A DNA stretch of 64,000 bases from Cycloclasticus pugetii PS-1. GTDB lineage: Bacteria > Pseudomonadota > Gammaproteobacteria > Methylococcales > Cycloclasticaceae. Position 1 is the first letter of the stretch. Every line of letters begins with the position of its first letter. The notes under the pieces are model-generated. The model had not been told where the DNA came from. It ran no database searches and was given only the letters and a program-made list of their open reading frames with translations. The stretch lies in the NCBI RefSeq assembly GCF_000384415.1, contig NZ_ARVU01000001.1:1240001-1304000 (forward strand). The letters run 5' to 3'. Shown in pieces: positions 16,381 through 25,970 of this stretch. A program made the translations under genes and the position numbers.

Positions 16381-18408
16381 ATGCCAAATCACTTATTTTC
16401 ACCCATTAAAATCGGTTCTTTAAGCTTAGCTAACCGTTTCATAATGGGCTCTATGCATACTGGGCTAGATCATAGTGACGACCCTTTTGGCCGCTTAGCT
16501 GCTTTTTATAAAGAACGTGCAGACGGCGGCGTTGGCCTTATTGTTACCGGTGGTGTTTCGCCTAATGAGCAAGGCTTACTCAGCCCAGGTTCAATGAAAC
16601 TAACAGACCCTGAACAAGTTGCCGATTATAAAATCATTACAGAGGCTGTACATGAATCAGGTAGTCATATTATTTTACAAATTCTTCATGCTGGGCGTTA
16701 CGCAAAGCAAAAGAACCTAGTTGCGCCCAGCCCTATTCGTTCACCTATTAATAAATTTGAACCCAAAGAAATGTCTGAGAAGGGCATTCTAAGTACCATT
16801 GACGATTACGTAAATTGCGCCTCTCTTGCGCAACAAGCAGGTTTTGACGGCATTGAATTATTGGGTTCCGAGGGTTATTTTCTTAATGAATTTACCGCCT
16901 CACGTACAAATCAGCGAACCGATCAATGGGGCGGCAGTTTCGAAAACCGTGCTCGTTTTCCATTAACAGTATTGCAATCGATTCGAGAAAAAGTAGGTTC
17001 TCAATTTTTTATTCAATATCGCATGTCAATGCTTGATCTGGTTGAAGATGGTTGGACTATTCATGAAGCGCAACAATTTGCCCAGCTCTTAGAGGCTAAC
17101 GGTGTCGACTTGATCAACACGGGTATTGGTTGGCATGAATCATCTATACCAACCATTGCGATGCAAGTTCCACGAGCTGCCTTTAGTTGGGCTACCCGTA
17201 TGATTAAACAAGTGGTCAATATCCCTGTTGCCGCTGCCAACCGGATTAACACCACCGAGGTGGCCAACACGCTTATACAACAAGGAGATGCCGACCTAGT
17301 CTATTTATCTAGGCCTTTTTTGGCTGACCCTGATTTTGTTATAAAAGCTCAGCAACAACGAAGCGATGAAATAAATAGCTGCATTGCCTGCAATCAGTCT
17401 TGCCTAGATAATTTATTTAATTTTAAAACTGTTAGCTGTTTGGTAAACCCGCGTGCCTGCCACGAAACAAAAATGCCCAAATTACCACCAGCCCCTAACC
17501 CACAAAATATTGCCGTTATTGGTGCTGGGGCGGCTGGTTTATCTTTTGCTATTGAAGCTAAAAAACTTGGTCACAACATTACCTTGTTTGACGCTTGTGC
17601 TGATATTGGTGGACAAATGGCTTACGCACGTAAGGTACCGGGTAAAGAAGAGTTTGATGAATTACTTCGGTATTTCAACGTTATGCTTAAAAAATACCAC
17701 GTTAATACTCAGCTAAATACGACGGTCACCTTAGCGCAACTAAACGATACAAAGTATGACTCAATTGTCATCGCTGCTGGTATTAAGCCACGCAAACCAA
17801 ATATTCCAGGCATTCATCGCCCTAATGTCTTTAGCTACGAAGAGGCCTTTAATTCACCAGAGAAAATAGGTCAAACCGTGCTTATAATAGGTGCTGGTGG
17901 CATTGGTTATGATATGGCTGAATTTTTAACCCATCAAGATGACGGCCTAGAGCCCATTGACTCGTTTAACAAACATTGGGGAATTGATCCAACAGGTCTT
18001 CAGTCTGGTGGGCTAAACGCGTCAGTAAAACCGATAATAAAAAGCAAACGTACTGTCACGATTTTACAACGTAAGGCTGGAAAGTTTGGGCGTACGCTTG
18101 GAAAAACAACCGGCTGGATTCATCAAGCAGAATTGCAAAAACGTGGTGTTAAATTGCTTGGCGAACTTAATTATATAAAAATTGATGAAACAGGCTTACA
18201 CATAGAAAAAGAAGGAACCACTCAGTTATTACACGCTGACAGCATTGTTATTTGCGCAGGGCAAGAATCACGCGATGAACTCGCCCAACAACTTGGCGAT
18301 TTAGCTCCCAATGTATACAAAATAGGCGGCGCTAAAGAAGTACGAGAACTTGATGCAGCACAAGCCATTAGCGATGGCATTAAACTCGCCTACACATTAA
18401 GCACTTAA
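16381..18408 (+). CDS. fadH: 2,4-dienoyl-CoA reductase, FadH-like (NADH:flavin oxidoreductase)
   Basis: This 675-residue iron-sulfur flavoenzyme reduces 2,4-dienoyl-CoA during breakdown of unsaturated acyl chains. The N-terminal Old-Yellow-Enzyme barrel opens LFSPIKIGSLSLANRFIMGSMHTGLD, as in FadH. The 4Fe-4S ligands are Cys334, 337, 341 and 353 (CIACNQSC then a cysteine twelve residues on). An FAD-binding GAGAAGL is near 381 and a second dinucleotide site GAGGIGYDMA near 505. I chose the ATG at 16381 because AAGGAAA lies just upstream and the N-terminus fits; a frame six codons longer also exists. A thiolase gene follows 37 bases on. Isoprenoid acids with extra double bonds would need such an enzyme. 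Confidence 0.88.
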   Translation: MPNHLFSPIKIGSLSLANRFIMGSMHTGLDHSDDPFGRLAAFYKERADGGVGLIVTGGVSPNEQGLLSPGSMKLTDPEQVADYKIITEAVHESGSHIILQILHAGRYAKQKNLVAPSPIRSPINKFEPKEMSEKGILSTIDDYVNCASLAQQAGFDGIELLGSEGYFLNEFTASRTNQRTDQWGGSFENRARFPLTVLQSIREKVGSQFFIQYRMSMLDLVEDGWTIHEAQQFAQLLEANGVDLINTGIGWHESSIPTIAMQVPRAAFSWATRMIKQVVNIPVAAANRINTTEVANTLIQQGDADLVYLSRPFLADPDFVIKAQQQRSDEINSCIACNQSCLDNLFNFKTVSCLVNPRACHETKMPKLPPAPNPQNIAVIGAGAAGLSFAIEAKKLGHNITLFDACADIGGQMAYARKVPGKEEFDELLRYFNVMLKKYHVNTQLNTTVTLAQLNDTKYDSIVIAAGIKPRKPNIPGIHRPNVFSYEEAFNSPEKIGQTVLIIGAGGIGYDMAEFLTHQDDGLEPIDSFNKHWGIDPTGLQSGGLNASVKPIIKSKRTVTILQRKAGKFGRTLGKTTGWIHQAELQKRGVKLLGELNYIKIDETGLHIEKEGTTQLLHADSIVICAGQESRDELAQQLGDLAPNVYKIGGAKEVRELDAAQAISDGIKLAYTLST

Positions 18409-18445
18409 TCAACATTCAACCACAACTTAACTTAAGGAGACATCC

Positions 18446-19648
18446 ATGTTAGATGCCTACATTTACGATGGAGCAAGAACTGCTTTTGGAAAATATTGCA
18501 GCTCACTGGCACACGTCCGACCGGACGATTTAGCCGCTAGCGTTATTAAGGCGCTGGTTACACGAAACAATATTGACCCATTATTAATTGACGATGTTAT
18601 TTTGGGCTGCGCTTGTCAATCCGGTGAAGATAGCCGAAACGTAGCACGTTATGCGACATTAGCCGCAGGCTTACCTGTCGAGGTAAGCGGGCAAACCGTT
18701 AATAGACTTTGTGGCAGTAGCTTAGCCGCAATTATTGACGCCGCTCGTGCTATCTCCTGTGATGAGGGTAGTTTATTTATTGCCGGTGGTGTTGAAAGCA
18801 TGACACGTGCCCCTTTAACCTTTAACAAAAGCAACACCGCATTTAGTAAAGACATTACGGTTTACGACAGCGCCATTGGTGTGCGTTTTCCAAACCCAAT
18901 AATTGGAAAACTATATGGTCACGAAGCCATGCCAGAAACTGCTGATAACGTCGCTAAAGCTCTGGGTATTACGCGTGAGCAATGTGATGTTTTTGCTTAT
19001 CAATCACAACGAAAATGGGCTGACGCAACAGCGAAAGGCTATTTTGATAAAGAAATAATTCCCGTTAACATTCCACAAAAACGTGGCAAACCTGACATTA
19101 TTGTCGATAAAGATGAGCACCCACGGGCCGATACAAGCTTAGATAAAATGGCCAGCATGCGTACGCTTTATGAAGATGGCGTTGTTACTGCCGCCAATGC
19201 ATCTGGTATTAATGATGGCGCAGCGGCTTTAGTTATTGGCTCACGCGCTTATGGTGAACAGCATGAGCTTAAACCTATGGCCCGTATTCTAGGCGGCGCA
19301 TCAGCGGGTGTTGAACCATCGATGATGGGATTAGGCCCTGTGCCTGCCTGCCAAAAATTATTAAAACGACTGGGTTTAACACTTCAACAAATGGATATTA
19401 TCGAAGTGAATGAAGCGTTTTCTGCGCAAGTGCTTGGTGGTTTAAAACAACTGGGTATTGCCGAAGATGACCCCCGTATTAATCCCAACGGTGGCGCTAT
19501 TTCTGTTGGTCATCCACTAGGTGCGTCTGGTGCAAGGCTTGCGATAACTGCTAGCCATCAACTACAACGCACACAAGGTCGTTATGCTCTTATTACAATG
19601 TGTATTGGTGTTGGGCAAGGGATAGCAATGGTTATTGAACGTTCTTAA
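18446..19648 (+). CDS. Acetyl-CoA acyltransferase (thiolase)
   Basis: This 400-residue thiolase opens LDAYIYDGARTAFGKY, has acyl-accepting Cys89 in NRLCGSSLAA, EVNEAFSAQ near 321, the catalytic His in VGHPLGASGARL near 353 and the second Cys in TMCIGVGQG near 384. A strong ribosome binding site TAAGGAGA lies seven bases before the ATG. The sequence is closer to FadA/PcaF-type 3-oxoacyl- or 3-oxoadipyl-CoA thiolases than to acetoacetyl-CoA thiolases, judging by eye. It is the second gene after the dienoyl-CoA reductase and is closed by a strong terminator. Confidence 0.9.
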   Translation: MLDAYIYDGARTAFGKYCSSLAHVRPDDLAASVIKALVTRNNIDPLLIDDVILGCACQSGEDSRNVARYATLAAGLPVEVSGQTVNRLCGSSLAAIIDAARAISCDEGSLFIAGGVESMTRAPLTFNKSNTAFSKDITVYDSAIGVRFPNPIIGKLYGHEAMPETADNVAKALGITREQCDVFAYQSQRKWADATAKGYFDKEIIPVNIPQKRGKPDIIVDKDEHPRADTSLDKMASMRTLYEDGVVTAANASGINDGAAALVIGSRAYGEQHELKPMARILGGASAGVEPSMMGLGPVPACQKLLKRLGLTLQQMDIIEVNEAFSAQVLGGLKQLGIAEDDPRINPNGGAISVGHPLGASGARLAITASHQLQRTQGRYALITMCIGVGQGIAMVIERS

Positions 19649-19685
19649 CGGGCGCTCCGCTACGTTTTATTTAAAACGTTTAGTT

Positions 19686-19717
19686 AAAAAGGGTGTGTAT
19701 TAAACACACCCTTTTTT
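19686..19717. terminator. Bidirectional Rho-independent terminator
   Basis: GGGTGTGT (19691-19698) and ACACACCC (19704-19711) form a perfect eight-pair stem with a five-base loop, preceded by five A and followed by six T. It lies between the thiolase gene and convergent atuA and can work both ways. Confidence 0.92.
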
Positions 19718-19767
19718 ATGCTGCGCTTGAATACCCTATTGACTAGCATAGAAGAACTCTAGGCACC

Positions 19768-21567
19768 TTAACGCCTTTCATTTTTTAACAAGCCAGCTGG
19801 GACCTTAACTGGCATTTTTAAAATTTGCTGTGCGTAAGTTTTACCCTGTGTATCTATATTCATGGAACTGACCCCTCCTCCCCCTAACGCATCTTGTAAG
19901 AGGAAATTAAACGCATCGATACCCGGCAAATAAAAACGTTCTACGCGGCCTTTTACTACATGAGAAAACCAATCAGATACTGTCTGCTCGGTTAAGGCTT
20001 GGGCAATATACGGCATATATTCAGGCCGACGTGCAATCACCCCTATATTGGCAAACCGCCCTTTATCACCACTTCGCGCGACCGCCAGTTTAACCAAAGG
20101 TACTTGTATGGCATTTTTATCACTTTGCCTTACTATTGGGTCAGGCTTACGATGAACTATATTGTCATTAAACGTATTACCAGACGCTTGTGGGTAATTT
20201 AACGGCTTACCCTCCACCTCAACCACGGCGTTTACTAAATTTTTATCGATTAGAAATGAATATAAACTAATCACTGGCGACACCTTAGGCCGGCCTGCCT
20301 GACCAGCTGCACAACGCCCCGTCGTCATATTTAAAATAACGCCCATTACTTCTCTTGAAAATAAAGCAACCGCATCACGCTTATCATGATGAACCACTAT
20401 TCTTAATACTATTTCTTGTATCTCTTGCGGTATAGAAAAGTGTTCTTTATTCCATAAGGCATTAGCGCCTAAGTAGTTAATTGAATATTGTTTAAAGTTT
20501 GCGTAACCGGTGTTAGCCAACAGTTTTTCGCAACGCTCTAAAATTGCATTGGCCGTTAGCTCGGCTTTTTTTAATACATCAAAGCCCGTTAATAGCTGCG
20601 TATAAACGGCGCGATAACCATCTAAATAAGTCGCCGAGACTTTATATTGACCGCTTGGCGGATAGCCAATAGCGCCTGTAACTAATACCCGATCAGTGCT
20701 TTGTTCGGTTAATTTAACCTGCGAAAAATCACAAACAACATCGGGTAAGAAATAGGTTTGCGGATCGCCTATTTCATACACCAATTGTTCTGCAACAGTC
20801 AGCTTAGAAACCAAGCCCCCCGTTCCGGCAGCTTTTGTAACAACAAAATCACCACTTTCATCACATTCAATAATGGGGTAGCCCATGTCAGCCCAGCCAT
20901 CACAGCTGTCATGCCAGTCGGTAAAGTTACCTCCTGTTACCTGACAGCCACATTCGATTAAATGCCCTGCTAATGCCCCCATCGACAGTTTATCTAAGTC
21001 ATCAACCGACCAGTTATATTCATGAATCAAGACCCCTAATGTGGTGGCCGAATCAACAACTCGCCCAGTAATGACAATATCTGCGCCCGCATTGAGTGCC
21101 GCCGCTATGGGAAAAGCGCCTAAATAGGCATTAATGCTGGCTAGTTTGTTGGGAAACGGTTCACCAGTTTCCATTTCAGTTATGCCAGATGCGCGTAATG
21201 CAGCTTCTTTTGGCATTAAATTATCACCATCAACGGTGCCAATTTTCAGTGCTAAGCCTTGCTCATCTAAAATGGCTTGGATCGCCTCTTTACACGCAGG
21301 TAAATTGACACCCCCTGCATTGGCAACGACTTTTACCCCACCTTCGGCGATCTGTTGTAAATTAGGTTTCAGTATTTGCTGCACAAAATCAGTTGCATAG
21401 CCAAGCTGTTCAGATTTTGACTTTGCATTCGCCAACAGTGACATGGTGACCTCGGCCAAATAATCATAAACCAAATAATCAACATTACCTTTTGTCAGTA
21501 ATTGTTCTGTTGCATAGGCGCTATCACCCCAATAGCCAGAAGCACCGCCAATTTTGATTTTATTCAT
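19768..21567 (-). CDS. atuA: Acyclic terpene utilisation protein AtuA (DUF1446 family)
   Basis: This 599-residue protein matches the AtuA/DUF1446 family: the opening KIKIGGASGYWGDS, the N-terminal domain with NAGGVNLPACKEAI near residue 88 and VITGRVVDSATTLGVL near 168, and a C-terminal small domain containing ARSGDKGRFANIGVIAR near 500. AtuA is required in Pseudomonas for growth on citronellol and geraniol; its reaction is not settled. The ATG at 21567 overlaps the end of atuF by eight bases; a GTG five codons earlier is less likely. It is the last gene of the atuDCEFA operon here, whereas it is first in Pseudomonas. Confidence 0.9.
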   Translation of the reverse strand: MNKIKIGGASGYWGDSAYATEQLLTKGNVDYLVYDYLAEVTMSLLANAKSKSEQLGYATDFVQQILKPNLQQIAEGGVKVVANAGGVNLPACKEAIQAILDEQGLALKIGTVDGDNLMPKEAALRASGITEMETGEPFPNKLASINAYLGAFPIAAALNAGADIVITGRVVDSATTLGVLIHEYNWSVDDLDKLSMGALAGHLIECGCQVTGGNFTDWHDSCDGWADMGYPIIECDESGDFVVTKAAGTGGLVSKLTVAEQLVYEIGDPQTYFLPDVVCDFSQVKLTEQSTDRVLVTGAIGYPPSGQYKVSATYLDGYRAVYTQLLTGFDVLKKAELTANAILERCEKLLANTGYANFKQYSINYLGANALWNKEHFSIPQEIQEIVLRIVVHHDKRDAVALFSREVMGVILNMTTGRCAAGQAGRPKVSPVISLYSFLIDKNLVNAVVEVEGKPLNYPQASGNTFNDNIVHRKPDPIVRQSDKNAIQVPLVKLAVARSGDKGRFANIGVIARRPEYMPYIAQALTEQTVSDWFSHVVKGRVERFYLPGIDAFNFLLQDALGGGGVSSMNIDTQGKTYAQQILKMPVKVPAGLLKNERR

Positions 21568-23530
21568 CGTTAGCCTGCTCACTGGTGACGATATCTATCA
21601 ACGGCATATTCACTTCTACTTGCTGATTAGGCTTTATATAAACGCCCGTTACCTGGCCGTCTTGTTGGGCCATAAGCTCTTGGTACATTTTCATTGACTC
21701 AAGCACTACCAGCACATCACCCTTGTTAACCGTGTCACCTTTTACCACCTTAATCTCAGCAATTTTTCCACTCATCGGTGCGATAAGGTTTGCACCGAGA
21801 GTGTCTTGGTTTTGTTTTTCTGAAAATGATAACTTTTCAAACATCGCGACCTGTGAACGATTATCAATATAAACACTGTGTCGCTCATCTAGCGCAACAT
21901 TAAGCTTGCAGCAAATACCATTAATCTGAAGCAATAACTCGCCATCAGACTCCGCTAAAAAAAGGATATTTTGTATTCCATCATCGCCGTATTCAACACG
22001 GTATGCAGAACCGTCTTGGAAAACCGTAACGTCACGTTGTTGTTGCTGGTATTTCAACCTGACCGGCCAGCTGAGGGTGCCAGTACTTCGCCAACCTGTT
22101 GTGCCGGGCATTCGCGATAACAAAATGGCGGCTATTGCCCACATTGAGTCACCCGCCCCCTGAGCCGCCTGTTTTTGTTGCGCGGGTAGGTATTGCTCTT
22201 CAATATACCGCGTGGTTGCCTCAGCATTCATGAACGCAGGGGTTTCTAGCAAGCCCAGTAAGAAAGTTTTATTACTAGGCAAACCTAATAAAACTGTGTC
22301 TTTTAAGGCCCGTGTTAAGCGCCTAATCGCTAGTTCGCGCGTAGTACCATAGGCAATAATTTTTGCCAGCATTGAGTCATAATAAGGACTAATAATTTGC
22401 TCATTGACAATACCATTATCAACTCTAATACCCTTAGCGACTGGCATTTTCCACTGCCTTATACGCCCTGTTTGCGGCATAAAATCGCACTCACAATCTT
22501 CAGCATATAAACGCACCTCAATGGCATGCCCCTTTAGCTCAATCTCATTTTGTTGTAGCGCTAATGGTTCACCAGCCGCTACTGATAACTGCCATTCAAC
22601 TAAATCTAAGCCTGTTATCAATTCTGTTACTGGGTGTTCAACTTGTAGGCGCGTATTCATTTCCAAAAAGTAAAATGATTGATCCTCACATAATAAGAAT
22701 TCAACGGTACCGGCACCAATATAATTAACCGCCTCAGCCGCTTTTACTGCGGCATCACCCATTTTTTTTCGTAAGGTGGCATCCATATTCGGCGCAGGTG
22801 CTTCCTCAATAACTTTTTGATGCCGTCGCTGCATCGAGCAGTCTCGTTCACCCAAATAAACCGTGTTACCAAGTTGATCTGCAAATACTTGAATTTCAAT
22901 ATGTCGGGCCTTTTCAATATATTTTTCAAGCAGTAATTCATCAGAGCCAAAACTGCTAAGTGCCTCTGCTCTAGCCGCTTCAAGTTCTGTTATTAAGCGT
23001 TGTGGGTCTTTAACAATGCGTATACCACGCCCACCACCACCGGCAGCTGCTTTAACCATCAACGGGTAACCGACACGGTTAGCTTCTTTTTGTAACGTTG
23101 GGTTGTCTTGCGACGGTCCATCATAGCCTGGCACTAGGGGTACATTTGCCTCAAGCATTTTATGTCGGGCAACCGTTTTGTTTCCCATAATGGCCATTGC
23201 CTTTGAATCCGGCCCAATAAACACTAAGTTAGCTTCTTCACAACGCTGTGCAAATTCAGCTGATTCGGATAAAAAACCATACCCCGGATGGATAGCCTGA
23301 GCATTAGTTTTCAGCGCTGCGGCTATTATTTTGTCAATATTTAGGTAGGATTTTTCAACGTCTGACTCACCAATACCTATCGCTTTATCAGCGAGTGAAA
23401 CATGAAGTGCTTCACGATCTGCCTCGCTAAAAACAGCAACCGTTTCATAGCCCATCTGTTTAGCCGTTTTAATGACCCTAACGGCTATCTCGCCACGATT
23501 CGCAATCAAGATAGTATCAAAATGATTCAT
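21560..23530 (-). CDS. atuF: Geranyl-CoA carboxylase, biotin-carrying alpha subunit
   Basis: This 656-residue subunit combines biotin carboxylase (about 1-450: opening TILIANRGEIAVRVI, ATP-grasp GGGGRGIRIV near 164, EMNTRLQVEHPVTE near 290) with a C-terminal biotin carrier domain (VVLESMKMYQEL, biotinyl Lys614). It loads CO2 onto biotin for transfer by AtuC to the gamma-methyl of cis-geranyl-CoA. ESMKM rather than EAMKM distinguishes it from the LiuD copy in the same window. Its place with atuC, atuE, atuD and atuA argues for geranyl-CoA rather than 3-methylcrotonyl-CoA, for which a separate liu set exists. Length is normal. Confidence 0.9.
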   Translation of the reverse strand: MNHFDTILIANRGEIAVRVIKTAKQMGYETVAVFSEADREALHVSLADKAIGIGESDVEKSYLNIDKIIAAALKTNAQAIHPGYGFLSESAEFAQRCEEANLVFIGPDSKAMAIMGNKTVARHKMLEANVPLVPGYDGPSQDNPTLQKEANRVGYPLMVKAAAGGGGRGIRIVKDPQRLITELEAARAEALSSFGSDELLLEKYIEKARHIEIQVFADQLGNTVYLGERDCSMQRRHQKVIEEAPAPNMDATLRKKMGDAAVKAAEAVNYIGAGTVEFLLCEDQSFYFLEMNTRLQVEHPVTELITGLDLVEWQLSVAAGEPLALQQNEIELKGHAIEVRLYAEDCECDFMPQTGRIRQWKMPVAKGIRVDNGIVNEQIISPYYDSMLAKIIAYGTTRELAIRRLTRALKDTVLLGLPSNKTFLLGLLETPAFMNAEATTRYIEEQYLPAQQKQAAQGAGDSMWAIAAILLSRMPGTTGWRSTGTLSWPVRLKYQQQQRDVTVFQDGSAYRVEYGDDGIQNILFLAESDGELLLQINGICCKLNVALDERHSVYIDNRSQVAMFEKLSFSEKQNQDTLGANLIAPMSGKIAEIKVVKGDTVNKGDVLVVLESMKMYQELMAQQDGQVTGVYIKPNQQVEVNMPLIDIVTSEQANDE

Positions 23531-23533
23531 TAA

Positions 23534-24340
23534 TCAGGCCATCCAGTGCGGTTTTCTTTTTTCAACAAAGGCGCGATGTCCTTCGCGACCTTCATCTTGC
23601 TTGTTTAGTCTGGAAAAAACATCTGCCGAAAACTCAATCATCTCATCATCAATTTGATGAGCCACCTTATGCATAATGTCTTTTGTTGCGGCACATGCCT
23701 TAGGTCCACAACGTTCTACTTGTTGGATCACAGACTCTAATTTATCGCTGAGGGCTTCGTTAGAATCGGCAAGGTATTGCGCTATGCCTAAGCGATATGC
23801 TTTGTCGCCATTAATCCTTTCACCGGTTAATGCCATTTGCTTGGCAGGTGTTAAGCCTATTCGCTGAACGACATAGGGAGCAATTTGCGCAGGTGCAATT
23901 CCTAATGTTGTTTCTGGCATGCCCAGTGTTGCATCACGATGAACAAACGTAAGGTCTGCCAAACACGCCAAGCCAAAACCGCCGCCCATTGCCGAGCCTT
24001 CCACAACTACGATTAAGGTTTGCGGTAAGCCAAAAAATTTTTTAAATAGCTGCCCCGATCTAATATTTCTGTCACGCGCAGGGTCTAGGTGTTGAGCCGC
24101 CTGATCGGTTTGGTTTTTACGTTCTTTAATATCGCCACCGGCGCAAAAATGACCACCGGCACCTTGCAATATAACCAGACGAATTGCCTCCGACTTAGCT
24201 AAAAAATCGGCTATTTGATGTAACTCGTCATTCATCTGATTGTTCATTGCATTACGCCGTTCAGGCCTATTTAACGTAATGTATAGACGCCCGTTCACAT
24301 GCTTTAGTAATAACGTATCCACCTTGGGTAGATTAATCAT
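23534..24340 (-). CDS. atuE: Isohexenylglutaconyl-CoA hydratase
   Basis: This 268-residue crotonase-family protein hydrates isohexenylglutaconyl-CoA, the product of geranyl-CoA carboxylase. It has the segment GGGFGLACLADLTFVH, where the first usual Glu is replaced by Gly, and GMPETTLGIAPAQIAPYVVQRIG, where the second Glu is kept; this pattern is shared with LiuC-type methylglutaconyl-CoA hydratases. The chosen ATG at 24340 has AGGATTTAAA upstream and begins one base after the stop of atuC; a longer frame starting eleven codons earlier lies inside atuC. Assignment rests on family pattern and operon position. Confidence 0.88.
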   Translation of the reverse strand: MINLPKVDTLLLKHVNGRLYITLNRPERRNAMNNQMNDELHQIADFLAKSEAIRLVILQGAGGHFCAGGDIKERKNQTDQAAQHLDPARDRNIRSGQLFKKFFGLPQTLIVVVEGSAMGGGFGLACLADLTFVHRDATLGMPETTLGIAPAQIAPYVVQRIGLTPAKQMALTGERINGDKAYRLGIAQYLADSNEALSDKLESVIQQVERCGPKACAATKDIMHKVAHQIDDEMIEFSADVFSRLNKQDEGREGHRAFVEKRKPHWMA

Positions 24341-24341
24341 T

Positions 24342-25961
24342 TTAAATCCTCGCCACGCCAAAGGTATTGGCATCTAATTTGGTTTCACGCCCTTGAACAA
24401 CAATATCAATCAGCTCGGCAAGCAAACGACGACTTTTACGTGGGTCAATTATGCCTTCATCCCAAACCTGTGAGGTGCAATAAAATGCAGACGAAACACT
24501 TGAGTAGTAGTCTAAAATATCTTCTGTTTGCTTGGCTAAAAACGCTTCATCAATCGGCTTATTATTCGCTTTTTGTTTATTTTCATAAACAATGGACATC
24601 ACCGTTGCGGCTTGCTCGCCCCCCATTACGGCCAAGGTATTAGTGGGCCAGGCAAATAGAAAGTCTGGCTCAAATGAGCGGCCCGACATAGCATAATTTC
24701 CTGCACCAAAGGCGCCACCAATATTGAGTGTTATTTTAGGCACAGTGGCATTCGCCACCGCTTGAATAAGCTTGGCACCATTTTTTATCATGCCATTTTG
24801 TTCATGCTCAATTCCAACGATAAAACCCGTAGTATTTTGTAAAAAAATCAGTGGTTTATTCGCTTGGCAACAGAGTTGAATAAACTGTGTCGACTTGCCG
24901 GCTCCCTTATTAGTAATAGGGCCATTATTTGCAATAATGCCACAATGTTGACCTTCGATTTCTGCAAAACCGCAGATGGTAAACGGATCGTAATTCGCCT
25001 TAAATTCAACAAAGTCAGAATCATCAACCAAGCGTGCAATCACTTCACGGCTGTCGTAGGGTTTATGATAATCAGCCGGCACTATGCCGCATAATTCATC
25101 AATATCGTATCGCGGTTCTTTATAAGTTTTTCTTGCCGTTGTGGTTAGGCGGTTATTCCAATTTAAACTTTTTACAATTTCTCGGGTCATTTCAAGCGCA
25201 TGCGCATCATCTTCAGCTAGGTACTCGGCAAGCCCCGATTCACTTGCATGCATCTCAGCGCCACCAAGCTCTTCTTCCTCAGCTATTTCACCGGTTGCTG
25301 CTTTTAATAATGGTGGGCCAGCAAGATAAGCTCGGGCTTTATTTTTGACCATCACCACGTAGTCTGACATGCCAGGTATATACGCACCTCCTGCGGTAGA
25401 TGCGCCATGCACTACCGTAATTTGCGGAATACCCGCGGCAGACGCCTGTGCTTGTGACATAAACCGGTGTCCGGCCAAGTTAAACCCAAGGTGTTGTAGA
25501 AATAAATTTCCTCCCCCACTTTGCACTAAACAAATAAAAGGTAACCTAGAGGTACTGGCAATTTCTTGCGCGCGACGTAACTTTTTATACGCATGGGGCA
25601 TGTTTGTCCCCCCTTTAATCGCCGCATCATTGACATACACCATACACCTTGTGTTTTCTACAAAACCGATACCAACAATAATGCCCGCACCATAAACATT
25701 TTCTTCGCCATCATCGTCATGTTGGCCTAGGCCAGCAAGCGTACTAAGCTCAATAAAACTGGCACCTGGGTCTAACAACATGTCTAAACGCCTTCTCGGT
25801 AATAACTGCCCTCTTTGCTCAAAGACCGCTTGCTTTCTTTTTGAGGCTAGATGCACCTTATTTTCGAGCTCCTTTAACTGATCGATCAGCGTTAATAACT
25901 CTTTCCTATTGTTTTTAAAGGCATCGCTTTGGGTATTTACCTTACTTTGTATAACAGCCAT
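24342..25961 (-). CDS. atuC: Geranyl-CoA carboxylase, carboxyltransferase beta subunit
   Basis: This 539-residue acyl-CoA carboxyltransferase has two crotonase-like halves. The N-terminal half contains LLPRRRLDMLLDPGASFIELS (RRRLDMLLDPG near 55), LPFICLVQSGGGNLFLQ and [18 protein letters not shown] near 189. The C-terminal half has PLIFLQNTTGFIVG near 371 and GAFGAGNYAMSGR near 415. It transfers carboxyl groups from biotin on AtuF to geranyl-CoA. SGGGN in place of the SGGA found in LiuB-type subunits is in keeping with a larger acyl pocket, an idea from the Liu/Atu literature that I cannot verify here. It is flanked tightly by atuD and atuE. Confidence 0.9.
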   Translation of the reverse strand: MAVIQSKVNTQSDAFKNNRKELLTLIDQLKELENKVHLASKRKQAVFEQRGQLLPRRRLDMLLDPGASFIELSTLAGLGQHDDDGEENVYGAGIIVGIGFVENTRCMVYVNDAAIKGGTNMPHAYKKLRRAQEIASTSRLPFICLVQSGGGNLFLQHLGFNLAGHRFMSQAQASAAGIPQITVVHGASTAGGAYIPGMSDYVVMVKNKARAYLAGPPLLKAATGEIAEEEELGGAEMHASESGLAEYLAEDDAHALEMTREIVKSLNWNNRLTTTARKTYKEPRYDIDELCGIVPADYHKPYDSREVIARLVDDSDFVEFKANYDPFTICGFAEIEGQHCGIIANNGPITNKGAGKSTQFIQLCCQANKPLIFLQNTTGFIVGIEHEQNGMIKNGAKLIQAVANATVPKITLNIGGAFGAGNYAMSGRSFEPDFLFAWPTNTLAVMGGEQAATVMSIVYENKQKANNKPIDEAFLAKQTEDILDYYSSVSSAFYCTSQVWDEGIIDPRKSRRLLAELIDIVVQGRETKLDANTFGVARI

Positions 25962-25970
25962 AACGTTTAC